Notes under the pieces: model-generated
Databases searched by the model: none
The model's input: the letters and a program-made list of their open reading frames with translations, nothing else
Told to the model about the DNA's origin: nothing
DNA from: Pseudomonas lijiangensis
GTDB taxonomy: Bacteria > Pseudomonadota > Gammaproteobacteria > Pseudomonadales > Pseudomonadaceae
NCBI RefSeq assembly: GCF_018968705.1
Contig: NZ_CP076668.1
Span: 3,979,001-4,043,000 of the forward strand
Direction of reading: 5' to 3'
DNA length: 64,000 nucleotides
Part shown: piece by piece, positions 30,841-40,184 of the stretch
How positions within the stretch are numbered: the first letter of the stretch is position 1
Layout: the number at the start of each line of letters is the position of its first letter
Translations under genes and position numbers: made by a program

Positions 30841-31860
30841 TCAGTACAGATTGGGCTCCATCTCCAGCTCCACGCCAAAACGCTCGGCAATGTCCGCCTG
30901 AATGCGACGGGCAAGGCTCAGCAATTGCAGGCCCGTGGCCTGGCCATGATTGACCAGCACCAGCGACTGAAGCGCATGCACGCCAGCATCACCATCACGA
31001 AACCCCTTCCAGCCTGCCTGCTCGATCAACCAGCCAGCCGCCAGTTTCACGCGACCATCGGCCTGGGGATAACCCACCACGCCCGGATAATTGCGCTTGA
31101 TGGCTTCGCTCTGCCCGGCCGTCACCAACGGGTTCTTGAAGAAACTCCCGGCATTGCCCAGCACCGCAGGGTCCGGCAGTTTTTCACTGCGGATCTCGCA
31201 GATGGCGCGGCTGACATCAAAGGGCGTCGGCTCCTTGATGCCCATATCGTCCAGGCGCTGGCGAACCGGCCCGTACTCCAGATGCAGGGAAGGCGCACGC
31301 TGCAAGGTAAAGCGCACACGTAGAATCAGCCAACGACCAGGTTGTTGCTTGAATACGCTGTCGCGATAACCGAACCGGCAGTCTTCCAGGGAAAACTCAC
31401 ACAACTCGCCGCTCTGACGATCCAGCGCCGTCAGGCTATGGAAAACATCCTTGATCTCGACGCCATAGGCACCGATGTTCTGCATCGGGGCAGCGCCCAC
31501 CGTACCGGGAATCAGGCTCAGGTTTTCCAGGCCAGAAAAACCCAGTTGCAGACATGACTGCACGAAGGGATGCCAGGGCTCGCCCGCCTCTGCCTCGATA
31601 ATGCCCTGCGCACAATCTTCCTTGACGATACGAATCCCGCGACTGGCCATGCGCAGTACCAGCGCCCGGACGTCGTCGGTCAGCAGCAGATTGCTGCCAC
31701 CGCCAATCACCAGCAAAGGCACATCATGCTCGGCGCTGTAGGCCAAGGCCTGATGCACTTCCTGATCGTCACGGGCCTCGGCGAACAGTTGCGCCTGCAC
31801 GTCCACGCCAAAGGTATTGAAGGGTTTGAGGGAAACCCCGGACTGCACCTGCAAGGTCAT
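30841..31860 (-). CDS. murB: UDP-N-acetylenolpyruvoylglucosamine reductase
   Basis: At 339 aa it is a type I MurB. The FAD-binding GGGSNLLLTDD, IGAYGVEIKD, GNAGSFFKNP (catalytic Ser) and the C-terminal Glu-containing EMEP segment are visible. It completes UDP-MurNAc synthesis with NADPH. In P. aeruginosa I recall a low-molecular-weight tyrosine phosphatase gene between murB and kdsB; here only 34 bp separate them. Confidence 0.96.
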   Translation of the reverse strand: MTLQVQSGVSLKPFNTFGVDVQAQLFAEARDDQEVHQALAYSAEHDVPLLVIGGGSNLLLTDDVRALVLRMASRGIRIVKEDCAQGIIEAEAGEPWHPFVQSCLQLGFSGLENLSLIPGTVGAAPMQNIGAYGVEIKDVFHSLTALDRQSGELCEFSLEDCRFGYRDSVFKQQPGRWLILRVRFTLQRAPSLHLEYGPVRQRLDDMGIKEPTPFDVSRAICEIRSEKLPDPAVLGNAGSFFKNPLVTAGQSEAIKRNYPGVVGYPQADGRVKLAAGWLIEQAGWKGFRDGDAGVHALQSLVLVNHGQATGLQLLSLARRIQADIAERFGVELEMEPNLY

Positions 31861-31894
31861 GGGCTTACCTTAGATTGAACAAGACAGACTGACA

Positions 31895-32659
31895 TCAAAT
31901 CTCCAGCAAGCGCCTTACACGCTCAAGGTCTTCAGGCGTATCGACACCGGCAGGCGGCGTTTCCACCGCATCGGCCACATGAATGCGCACGCCATTCCAG
32001 AGCGCTCGCAACTGCTCCAGGCTTTCGGTGTTTTCCAGCCAGCAAGGCCCCCAACCGACGAAGTCATGCAGGAAACCGGCACGGTAGGCATAAATACCGA
32101 TATGCCGACGATAAGGCACGCCTTCAGGTAACACCTCCCGACTGCTGGCCAGAGCATCACGCGCCCAGGGCAGTGGCGCCCGACTGAACGTCAGGGCCAG
32201 GCCGTTTACATCCGCGACCACCTTGACCACATTCGGATTGAACAGCGCAGCCACATCGTCCACCGGCTCGGCCAGGGTCGAAATCCCCGCTTCAGGGTGC
32301 GCCGCAAGATTGGCCGCCACCTGATCGATAACCGCTGGAGGGATCATCGGCTCGTCACCCTGGACATTGACCACAATGGCATCAGCCGCCAGCCCCAACT
32401 GCTCGGCCACTTCAGCCAGACGGTCGGTGCCGGAGTTGTGATCGTCACGCGTCATCAGAACCTGGGCACCGAATGCCTGACAGGCCTCGAAAATCCGCCC
32501 GTCATCGGTGGCAACCACGACACGTTCAGCGCTGCTTTTGCAGGCCTGCTCCCAGACATGCTGGATCATCGGCTTGCCCGCAATGGTTTTCAGGGGTTTG
32601 CCGGGAAAGCGGCTGGAGCCGAAACGCGCCGGGATGACCACCGTGAAAGCCATTGTCAT
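31895..32659 (-). CDS. kdsB: 3-deoxy-manno-octulosonate cytidylyltransferase
   Basis: The 254-residue protein has the sugar-nucleotidyltransferase start [17 protein letters not shown] and [10 protein letters not shown]. It activates Kdo as CMP-Kdo for lipopolysaccharide. Start at the first Met or the Met two residues on ([10 protein letters not shown]). It overlaps the Trm112-like gene by 4 bp. Confidence 0.96.
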   Translation of the reverse strand: MTMAFTVVIPARFGSSRFPGKPLKTIAGKPMIQHVWEQACKSSAERVVVATDDGRIFEACQAFGAQVLMTRDDHNSGTDRLAEVAEQLGLAADAIVVNVQGDEPMIPPAVIDQVAANLAAHPEAGISTLAEPVDDVAALFNPNVVKVVADVNGLALTFSRAPLPWARDALASSREVLPEGVPYRRHIGIYAYRAGFLHDFVGWGPCWLENTESLEQLRALWNGVRIHVADAVETPPAGVDTPEDLERVRRLLEI

Positions 32660-32841
32660 TTTTCCAGGCGCTCTTCAGCCGTCAGGGTGCGCGCTTCGGT
32701 TTCCAGCATCACCGGGATGCCATCACGAATCGGGTAAGCAAGGCCTGCGCCTTTGCTGATCAGTTCGGTCTTGTCGGCACTGAGCTTCAGCGGTCCTTTG
32801 CTGATCGGGCAAGCGAGGATATCGAGCAGTTTGGTGTCCAT
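32656..32841 (-). CDS. Trm112/YcaR family small protein
   Basis: This 61-residue protein reads [18 protein letters not shown] and contains [12 protein letters not shown], the UPF0434/Trm112 signature. Only one of the usual zinc cysteines is seen. It always sits between lpxK and kdsB; its role in bacteria is not firmly known. Confidence 0.93.
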   Translation of the reverse strand: MDTKLLDILACPISKGPLKLSADKTELISKGAGLAYPIRDGIPVMLETEARTLTAEERLEK

Positions 32842-32858
32842 GGGGACTCCTGAGGCAA

Positions 32859-33854
32859 TTATGGAAAAAGACGTGTCAGCTGCTCATCGAACCAGTTGAC
32901 GAAGGCAGCACCCGGCACCGCATCCACCGCCAGATACCACCAGTCATCGGCCGCGAAAGACCGGCATTTCACGGCATCCTTCTCGGTCATGATCACGGGC
33001 AGCGATGGCGTGAAAGCAAGCGTTTGAGCGCTGTAGACCGCATGGTCGGCAAAAGCGTGGGGTACGGGCCGCCAGTGTAATCCTTCAAGGGTATTGAAGA
33101 AACGTTGCGGGTTACCGATGCCGGCCACGGCATGCACTGCCTGACCGGCGGGGAAATAGTCCACCGGCTGACGCTCGCCGCTGCGCAGGTTGATCAGGGC
33201 CGAAGGCTTGAGCACAAAGCCATAGCCGTCGTCGCGATCTTCAAGGGCGCCGTTGTAGAGCAAGGCATCGACACTGTTGAGCCGTTCGACCGGCTCGCGC
33301 AAGGGACCGGCAGGCAGGCAACGGCGGTTGCCCAGCCCACGCGCGGCATCGATCAGCACCAGCTCAAGATCACGGGCCAGACGGTAATGCTGCAAGCCGT
33401 CATCACTGAGGATCAGGTCCAGCGGCTCGGCAGCCAGCAAGGCACGCACGGCACTGCTGCGATCAGGGTCGATCATGAGCGGCACGCCACAACGCTGCAC
33501 GATCAGCAGCGGCTCGTCGCCCGCCTCGTCGGCACTCTGCTGCGGCAGCACCCGCCACGGCAGGCTTGGGGGTTTGGCTCCATAGCCGCGACTGACCACT
33601 CCGACCCTCAGGCCACGGCTTCGGCAGTGTTCGATCATCCACAGGATCAGCGGCGTCTTGCCCGTGCCGCCCACGGTAATGTTGCCCACCACCACGACCG
33701 GCACCGGTGCCCTGTAGATCTCGCCCTCACCGGCGAGAAAGCGCTCACGCTTGCCGTTCACGACACGCCGGTAAAGGCTCTCAAGGGGACGCAACAGCGC
33801 CAGCGCCGGATGGCCTTTGTACCAGGCTTCAAGCAAACGATCGGTAAGTGCCAT
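32859..33854 (-). CDS. lpxK: Tetraacyldisaccharide 4'-kinase
   Basis: The 331-residue protein has the P-loop [19 protein letters not shown] and [14 protein letters not shown] motifs of LpxK. It phosphorylates the lipid A precursor at the inner membrane. The start overlaps the exbD stop as TGATG, so it is coupled with the transport genes upstream. Confidence 0.96.
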   Translation of the reverse strand: MALTDRLLEAWYKGHPALALLRPLESLYRRVVNGKRERFLAGEGEIYRAPVPVVVVGNITVGGTGKTPLILWMIEHCRSRGLRVGVVSRGYGAKPPSLPWRVLPQQSADEAGDEPLLIVQRCGVPLMIDPDRSSAVRALLAAEPLDLILSDDGLQHYRLARDLELVLIDAARGLGNRRCLPAGPLREPVERLNSVDALLYNGALEDRDDGYGFVLKPSALINLRSGERQPVDYFPAGQAVHAVAGIGNPQRFFNTLEGLHWRPVPHAFADHAVYSAQTLAFTPSLPVIMTEKDAVKCRSFAADDWWYLAVDAVPGAAFVNWFDEQLTRLFP

Positions 33855-34285
33855 CAGTTAGCCTGGTTGGCCTCGACCGTGGTCATGCGCAGATGGCTGA
33901 AACCCAGCTTGCCTGCGGCGTCCATGGCCGTAATGACCGATTGGTGGGGAGTCTTGCCATCGGCACTGATCGACAGCGGCAGGCTGGTATCGCCCGCCGA
34001 CTCGCGTTGCAGGGCTTCGATCAGGGTCGCCAGATCGTTTTTCGGCAGCAACTGGTTGTTCAGGGAAAACAGGCCGTCGGCATTGATGGCGATATCCAGG
34101 TGCTTGAGGTTGGCCTCGGTATCCGGAGTGCCCGTCACCGCCTGGGGCAGATCCACACGCAGTTGGGTTTCACGGGTGAATGTCGTGGTGACGATGAAAA
34201 ACAGCAACAGGATAAACACCACGTCGATCAACGACACGAGGTTGATGTCGATGTTCTCCCGAGGCTTGCGACGGCGAAATTTCAC
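33854..34285 (-). CDS. exbD: ExbD/TolR family biopolymer transport protein
   Basis: This 143-residue protein has a single membrane helix ([20 protein letters not shown]) with the conserved membrane Asp (SLIDVVF), then a periplasmic domain with LPISISADG. With the ExbB-like partner it forms a proton-driven motor. This exbB-exbD-lpxK-comEC set is a second, TonB-unlinked copy; its partner receptor is not evident. Confidence 0.92.
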   Translation of the reverse strand: MKFRRRKPRENIDINLVSLIDVVFILLLFFIVTTTFTRETQLRVDLPQAVTGTPDTEANLKHLDIAINADGLFSLNNQLLPKNDLATLIEALQRESAGDTSLPLSISADGKTPHQSVITAMDAAGKLGFSHLRMTTVEANQAN

Positions 34286-34956
34286 TTCTTCTTGCCCCCG
34301 GCACGGGCCTGGGATTTCAGATCGACCGGCGCGTCCACCAGATCGACATCACGGTCGCCCTGCACCACTTCCACCAGACGAATGGCCTGTTGCTCCATGC
34401 CGACCACCAGCTCATCGACGCGGCTTTGCAGGAAACGATGGAAGAAAATCGCCGGAATCGCGACGATCAGGCCCGATGCCGTACAGATCAGCGCCTTGGA
34501 AATACCGCCAGCCAGCGCACCGGCATTGGCCGTGGCGCCCGAACTGTTGAACGAACCGAAGATATCGATCATGCCCAGCACCGTACCCAGCAGACCCAAC
34601 AGGGGAGCCATGGCGGCGATGGAACCCAGGGCGCTGAGGTAGCGCTCAAGATCATGGATGACTCGTGCGGCCGCTTCTTCGATGCACTCTTTCATGATCT
34701 CGCGACCATGCTTGGAGTTGGCCAGACCCGCCGCCAGGATTTCACCCAGTGGCGAATCGGCGCGCAGTAACTTGAGCTTTTCGTTGTCGAGTTTCTTTTC
34801 CTGAATCCATTGCCAGACCTGCCCCAGCAGGTGCGGCGGCGTGATGCGGCTGGCACGCAACGTCCACAGACGCTCAATGATGATGCCGGCAGCGGCGATG
34901 GAACTCAAAATGATCGGCAACATCATCCAGCCGCCAGATTTGACCAGTTCCCACAC
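34282..34956 (-). CDS. exbB: ExbB/TolQ family biopolymer transport protein
   Basis: I use the GTG at 34956 (V/M-WELVKSGGWMML, 224 aa), preceded by AGGGAG at a good distance. Three membrane segments are at about residues 9-30, 105-130 and 150-175, with GLLGTVLGMIDIF in the middle one. It pairs with ExbD as a proton channel. The exbD start overlaps its end by 4 bp. Confidence 0.92.
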   Translation of the reverse strand: MWELVKSGGWMMLPIILSSIAAAGIIIERLWTLRASRITPPHLLGQVWQWIQEKKLDNEKLKLLRADSPLGEILAAGLANSKHGREIMKECIEEAAARVIHDLERYLSALGSIAAMAPLLGLLGTVLGMIDIFGSFNSSGATANAGALAGGISKALICTASGLIVAIPAIFFHRFLQSRVDELVVGMEQQAIRLVEVVQGDRDVDLVDAPVDLKSQARAGGKKK

Positions 34957-35037
34957 AGTGACCACTCCCTGAAAAATTGGCGCCACTCTAACATAGGCTC
35001 GGCGGCTGTCCGAAGCCCGAGATGAACATCCGCGCAT

Positions 35038-37260
35038 TCAATCACGCCAGAAGCGCTGCTCGCCCCGCTCTGCCCGGGGTTGGCCGAAAGTCCCCAGTTG
35101 CAGCCCGACAGCACCCAGCTCGGCACTGTCGTAGCTCTTTATCCCGTGCCATCGATAACGCGCCATCACCAGAGGATGAGGATGCCCGAAGGCATTGTTG
35201 CGTCCACGGGAAATCAGCACGCCCACCGGGGCCACGGCACGCAGAAACAGCTTGGAAGAAGAGGTCCGGCTGCCATGATGGGGCGCCTGCAACCAGTGAG
35301 CACGCAGATCGAAACCGCTGTTAATCGCAGCCTGCTCGGCCTCAACATCGATATCGCCGGTCAGCAGCAATCGCTCACCCATGGCCTCGACACTCAGCAG
35401 GCAGGACGACTGATTGCCCTCCTCGGCCTGCTCCCAGCGCCAGGTCGCAAAACGCACACCATCCCATTCCCAGGTTTCATCGTTGCGACACAGTTGAGCA
35501 TCAAGTCGGGGATCAAGCCTTGCCAGCTCACCACCCAGGACCCGAAGAACCGGCAGTGCACCATGAACAGCCAGCGCACCGCCGGCATGATCGGCGTCGG
35601 CATGGCTGAGCAGCATCAGGTCCAGCTTGCGCACGCCGGCTTTGCGAATCGCAGGCAGCACCACTCGCTGACCGATATCGAACTCCCCGAAACGCGGCCC
35701 GGCGTCATACAGCAGCGTGTGATGGCGGGTGCGCAAGAGAATCGCCAGCCCTTGCCCGACATCCAGTTGAAGCACCTCGACCTGCCCGTGGGGCACCGAT
35801 TTGAGCGGCGGGAAAACGCACAGCAATAACAGTGGCCAACCCAACAGACGCATGGGCATGCCCTGGGGCATTAATAACAGCAGAGCGCCCAAGAGGCTCA
35901 TGGCCCAGGCCCAGACTGGCACTGTGCTTGGCAGCCAGGCAGGCCGGACATCGGCAATCCAGCCCAGAACAACGAACAAGCCTTCCAGCGCAGCACCGGC
36001 CAGCCAGAGCAGGCCTTCGCCAATCACTGGGACGGGCAACAGCAGCGTCCCGAGCAATGCGGGAGGCAATACGATCAGGCTGACCCAGGGCACCGCCAGC
36101 AGATTGGCCAGCGGGCCACTGATGCTGACCGGCAGATTCAAGGCCAGCAGCATCGGCAGAAGACCAATGGCGATCAACCATTGAGCCCGCGTCCAGCTCT
36201 GCCACCAACCCCAGGCACCGAGACGCCCGCCGAAGATCAGGATCAGAATCGCCACCGCCGAGAACGACAGCCAGAAGCCCGGCTGCAAACTGACCAGAGG
36301 CTCGAAGATCAGGACCAGATTGAGCGACATCAACAGTGGCAAGAGCAGCCCGAGATGCCGAAAGCGCAAACGCCAGAGCAGCACCATCGCGACCATCACA
36401 CAGGCCCGACGCACCGGCACATCGAACCCGGCCAGCAGGCCATACCCCAGCGCAGCCCCGAATGCCAGACCGCAGGCCCACGGCAGCCAGGGCAGAAAGC
36501 GCGGCCATAATCCCCGGCGAGCCAGCCCCGCGATCAGCAGATAGACCACACCGGCCAACAGGCCGATATGCTGGCCGGATATCACTAGAAGATGCACGGT
36601 GCCGGTGTCCTGCAGCACCTGCCAGTCGGAAGTCGACAAGCCCGAACCGTCGCCCAGCACCAGCGCCGCCAGCCCGCCTTCACGACCATGGGCTTCGACC
36701 GCCAGCAAGCGTTGCCGAATCCCGTCACGCCATGCAGCGCGTGCGGGTGTCAGCAACTGCCCGTCCACCACCGTGCCGGTAGCGCCAATGCGCTGGGCCA
36801 GCAACCAGGCCTGATAATCGAACGCATCGGGATTGACCAGCCCGGCAGGACGCTTGAGCTTGACCGCCAACTTCCAGCGCTCGCCGCTGCGCACTTCGGG
36901 ACCGCCATACCAGGCCACACGCATCAGTTGCGGCAACCTGGCCCGCCGTGATGTTGCATCCTCCAGCTCGAAACGCACCACGCCCTCGGCAGCACCTGGC
37001 AAACCGACCACCTTGCCTTGCAGCCACAAGGTCTGCCCGTCGAGGCGCGGCAACAGACGATCGTCCAGCGCCGACTTTGCCGACACGCAGGCCCAGGTGA
37101 GTCCAAACAGAAAAAGTGCCAATGGATAAGTGCGAAACGGCAACAGCATCAACGCCAACACCGGCATCAGCAGCAATAGCCATACCGGAGGCAACACGGG
37201 CAAAAAACGCAGGGCCAACAGACCCAGAGCAAGCGCGATCATCCCTGTGCGCATGAACAT
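35038..37260 (-). CDS. comEC: DNA internalization-related competence protein ComEC/Rec2
   Basis: This 740-residue membrane protein has an N-terminal DUF4131/OB-like region, the competence domain with LLVISGQHIGLLAG, many helices between about 200 and 480, and a C-terminal metallo-beta-lactamase domain with LSHADADHAGG and LLLTGDIDVEAE. It forms the inner-membrane channel for single-stranded DNA uptake. All motifs look intact. Confidence 0.94.
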   Translation of the reverse strand: MFMRTGMIALALGLLALRFLPVLPPVWLLLLMPVLALMLLPFRTYPLALFLFGLTWACVSAKSALDDRLLPRLDGQTLWLQGKVVGLPGAAEGVVRFELEDATSRRARLPQLMRVAWYGGPEVRSGERWKLAVKLKRPAGLVNPDAFDYQAWLLAQRIGATGTVVDGQLLTPARAAWRDGIRQRLLAVEAHGREGGLAALVLGDGSGLSTSDWQVLQDTGTVHLLVISGQHIGLLAGVVYLLIAGLARRGLWPRFLPWLPWACGLAFGAALGYGLLAGFDVPVRRACVMVAMVLLWRLRFRHLGLLLPLLMSLNLVLIFEPLVSLQPGFWLSFSAVAILILIFGGRLGAWGWWQSWTRAQWLIAIGLLPMLLALNLPVSISGPLANLLAVPWVSLIVLPPALLGTLLLPVPVIGEGLLWLAGAALEGLFVVLGWIADVRPAWLPSTVPVWAWAMSLLGALLLLMPQGMPMRLLGWPLLLLCVFPPLKSVPHGQVEVLQLDVGQGLAILLRTRHHTLLYDAGPRFGEFDIGQRVVLPAIRKAGVRKLDLMLLSHADADHAGGALAVHGALPVLRVLGGELARLDPRLDAQLCRNDETWEWDGVRFATWRWEQAEEGNQSSCLLSVEAMGERLLLTGDIDVEAEQAAINSGFDLRAHWLQAPHHGSRTSSSKLFLRAVAPVGVLISRGRNNAFGHPHPLVMARYRWHGIKSYDSAELGAVGLQLGTFGQPRAERGEQRFWRD

Positions 37261-37399
37261 CCCTCAAAGCGGTGAAGCCTCAAGGATGAGCGCAACAGAC
37301 AGAAATGGGCGGGATGGAGTGTTACCGCTTTTGTTCTTCAGCCTGCCTGTGCTCCCACTATGGGGGTAATGCAGATCAGTTAAGACACAAACAAAACTT

Positions 37400-37491
37400 G
37401 TGGGAGGGGCCTTGGCCGCGACGACCAGCTGACAGGCAACACAACTTTCAGCGCCTGTTTACATTGCTGTCGCGGCCAAGGCCCCTCCCAC
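37400..37491. repeat. REPIN-like palindromic doublet, family B copy 1
   Basis: Arms GTGGGAGGGGCCTTGGCCGC and GCGGCCAAGGCCCCTCCCAC flank an interior with GACAGGCAACACAAC and GCGCCTGTTTACATTGCTG. A diverged copy in the opposite orientation is at 43306-43396. It fills most of the gap between comEC and the ABC permease. Confidence 0.9.
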
Positions 37492-37520
37492 GGATTGTGA
37501 TCCAGCCACCTGCTTTTTGG

Positions 37521-38309
37521 TTACTGCCTCATACCCCGGCCACTCACCAGCAGGCGGGCGCAGCCGATGTACAGCACCACGGTCGCCACAACCATGAAAG
37601 CCAGGGCGATGCTGATCCGGATATCAGAGACACCCAGAATGCCGTAACGGAAGGCATTGACCATATGCAGCACCGGGTTGGCCAGCGAGACGGTCTGCCA
37701 GAACGGCGGCAGCAGGCTGATGGAGTAGAACACGCCACCCAGGTAGGTCAAAGGCGTCAGCACGAAAGTCGGGATAATCGAGATATCGTCGAAGTTGCGC
37801 GCAAAGACGGCGTTGATGAAGCCCAGCAGCGAGAAAATCGTTGCCGTCAGCACGACCACCACAATCGTCACACCCAGGTGATGCACTTGCAGGTCGGTGA
37901 AAAACATCGACAGCAGGGTCACGATGAACCCGACCATCAGGCCGCGCAAGACACCACCCAGGGTGTAACCCACCAGAATGGTATGCGGGGAAACCGGCGA
38001 GACCATCAGTTCTTCGATGGAGTGCTGGAACTTGGCACCGAAGAAGCTCGACACCACGTTGCCATAGGAGTTGGTGATCACCGACATCATGATCAGGCCC
38101 GGCACGATGTACTGCATGTACGTGAAGCCGCCCATGTCGCCGATCTGTCGGCCGATCAGGTTGCCGAAGATCACGAAGTACAGAACCATGGTGATCGCTG
38201 GCGGCAGCAGGGTCTGAGGCCAGATCCGCATGAAACGCCGGACTTCGCGATAGACGATGGTGTTCAGTGCAACCATGTTGGGACGAAATTCACCGCTCTG
38301 GCCGGTCAT
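37521..38309 (-). CDS. ABC-2 type exporter permease (YadH-like)
   Basis: The 262-residue protein has six hydrophobic segments and the ABC-2 features PGLIMMSVITNSYGN, FGAKFQHSIEELMVSP and PLTYLGGVFYS. It forms the membrane part of an exporter with the ATPase gene upstream, which it overlaps by 4 bp. The substrate is unknown; the E. coli homologue YadGH is also undefined. Confidence 0.9.
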   Translation of the reverse strand: MTGQSGEFRPNMVALNTIVYREVRRFMRIWPQTLLPPAITMVLYFVIFGNLIGRQIGDMGGFTYMQYIVPGLIMMSVITNSYGNVVSSFFGAKFQHSIEELMVSPVSPHTILVGYTLGGVLRGLMVGFIVTLLSMFFTDLQVHHLGVTIVVVVLTATIFSLLGFINAVFARNFDDISIIPTFVLTPLTYLGGVFYSISLLPPFWQTVSLANPVLHMVNAFRYGILGVSDIRISIALAFMVVATVVLYIGCARLLVSGRGMRQ

Positions 38310-39238
38310 AGAGCCACCTTCGCCAGATTCTTTTCAACCAGTGACACAAACAGCTCCTCAAGTCGGTTGGATTTGTTACGCAGGCTCAGCACTTCGATGT
38401 TCTGCAGGGCCAGCTGGCTGAACAAGGCGGTGATACCGACGCTCTTGTCCACCTGGACTTCCAGAGTATGGCTGTCCAGCAGCTTGCAGGGATAGCCGAT
38501 CAGTTGCGGCGCGCTCTGGTAGGCATTCTTCAGATCCAGCACGAAGGTTTCGACGCTCAGGGTGTTGAGCAACTGCTTCATGCCCATGTTCTGGACAATC
38601 ACGCCGTGGTCGATGATGCCGATGTTGCGGCACAACTGCTCGGCCTCTTCCAGATAGTGCGTGGTGAGGATGATGGTGATGCCTTTCTGGTTCAACTCAG
38701 TCAGAAAGGTCCACATCGAACGACGCAGTTCGATATCCACACCTGCGGTCGGCTCGTCGAGGATCAACAGGCGCGGCTCGTGGATCAGCGCACGAGCAAT
38801 CATCAGGCGACGCTTCATGCCACCGGACAACGAACGCGAAGGCACATCACGCTTGTCCCAGAGCCCCAACTGAGTCAGGTACTTCTCGGCACGCTCCTTG
38901 GCGATTTTCATCGGGATGCCGTAGTAACCGGCCTGAGTCACGACAATATCGAAGGTCTTTTCAAACTGGTTGAAGTTGAACTCCTGAGGCACCACGCCAA
39001 TGGAACGCTTGAGCGCGGCCGGCTCGCGGTCCAGGTCGTGACCAAAGATGTTCACGGTGCCACTGGTCTTGTTGACCAGGGTCGAGATGATGCCGATGGT
39101 TGTGGATTTGCCAGCACCGTTAGGGCCGAGCAAAGCGAAGAAATCACCTTCGGCGACGTCCAGATCAATACCACTCAGGGCCTGGAAACCGTTGCCGTAG
39201 GTTTTGGTTAGCTGCCGGATGGACAGAGCAGAACTCAT
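38306..39238 (-). CDS. ABC exporter ATP-binding protein (YadG-like)
   Basis: I start at MSSALSIRQLTKTYGNGF (310 aa). Walker A LGPNGAGKSTT, signature LSGGMKRRLMIARAL, Walker B LLILDEPTAGVD and the switch His in ILTTHYLEEAE are all present. It powers the ABC-2 permease downstream. The C-terminal 90 residues form the accessory domain of this subfamily. Confidence 0.93.
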   Translation of the reverse strand: MSSALSIRQLTKTYGNGFQALSGIDLDVAEGDFFALLGPNGAGKSTTIGIISTLVNKTSGTVNIFGHDLDREPAALKRSIGVVPQEFNFNQFEKTFDIVVTQAGYYGIPMKIAKERAEKYLTQLGLWDKRDVPSRSLSGGMKRRLMIARALIHEPRLLILDEPTAGVDIELRRSMWTFLTELNQKGITIILTTHYLEEAEQLCRNIGIIDHGVIVQNMGMKQLLNTLSVETFVLDLKNAYQSAPQLIGYPCKLLDSHTLEVQVDKSVGITALFSQLALQNIEVLSLRNKSNRLEELFVSLVEKNLAKVAL

Positions 39239-39401
39239 ATCGAAAAACACACCAATTCAGGGAGAAAAGAAAAAGATTGTCGCTTGAAATAGCTGCTTAC
39301 AAGTCAACGCAGCCCGGCCATGTTGCTTGGCTGCGTCGCACAAGTACAGATACATCCATTGATAGTAATTATTAACAGCAGGGCCAAAGTAGCCCCGATG
39401 T

Positions 39402-40025
39402 TCAGGTCAAGGGGGTCATGACCGCCTTCTGATAAGCCGGTCGCGTCTTCAGGCGCTCATACCAGGCTTTGAGGTGAGGCAACTCGGGACGTTCAATCGG
39501 CATTTCAAACCAGCCGTAGGCAAAGCAGCCCAACGGGATATCGCCCATGCCGAACACTTCGCCAGACAGATATGGCTGGCGGGACAGTGCCTCGTCAGCC
39601 ACTTTCAACAGGCTGTGCAAGGTCTGGATGCCTGCCTTGATCTTGTCCCAGTCCTGTTTTTCGGCGGGTGTGCGAACCACGCCCCAGAACACCGGACTGA
39701 AAGGAACGGCAATGGTCGACGTGGCCCAGTCCATCCATTTATCGGCCTGGGCACGGGCCTTGAGGTCGTCTGGATACAAAGACGTGCCGGATGCATGTTG
39801 GGCGGCCAGATAGCGCACGATGGCATTGGATTCCCAGAGCACGAAATCGCCGTCCTCGATCATGGGAATACGACCATTGGGATTCTTGGCCCGGTATTCG
39901 GCCCCGTCCACCAGCCCGAAAGCACCACCTGCATCGCGGGTTTCGTAAGGCACACCCACTTCTTCGGCAATCCATAGTGCCTTGCGCACGTTGCTGGAAT
40001 TCTTGCGTCCCCAGATCTTGAGCAT
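39402..40025 (-). CDS. Glutathione S-transferase family protein
   Basis: The start at 40025 gives MLKIWGRKNSSNVRKALWIA (207 aa). The N-terminal thioredoxin fold has the NSSNVRK segment with a likely catalytic Ser and the cis-Pro IPMIEDGDF plus WESNAIVRYLA glutathione site. The C-terminal helical domain has FGMGDIPLG. A longer frame reaching into the fadE region is an artefact. Substrate unknown. Confidence 0.92.
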   Translation of the reverse strand: MLKIWGRKNSSNVRKALWIAEEVGVPYETRDAGGAFGLVDGAEYRAKNPNGRIPMIEDGDFVLWESNAIVRYLAAQHASGTSLYPDDLKARAQADKWMDWATSTIAVPFSPVFWGVVRTPAEKQDWDKIKAGIQTLHSLLKVADEALSRQPYLSGEVFGMGDIPLGCFAYGWFEMPIERPELPHLKAWYERLKTRPAYQKAVMTPLT

Positions 40026-40184
40026 TGCATTCCCTCGGCAATTGTTCTGAAAAATGTTCGCACGCCAGTCTAACCTGAGAACACCGCAACTTCCTTGACC
40101 ATGAAGGGTCACTAACGATGTCGGCGCAGATCGGCCAGGCGAACAGCCTTTGCCAGAAGCCAATGTCATCACGGGGGAATACTT

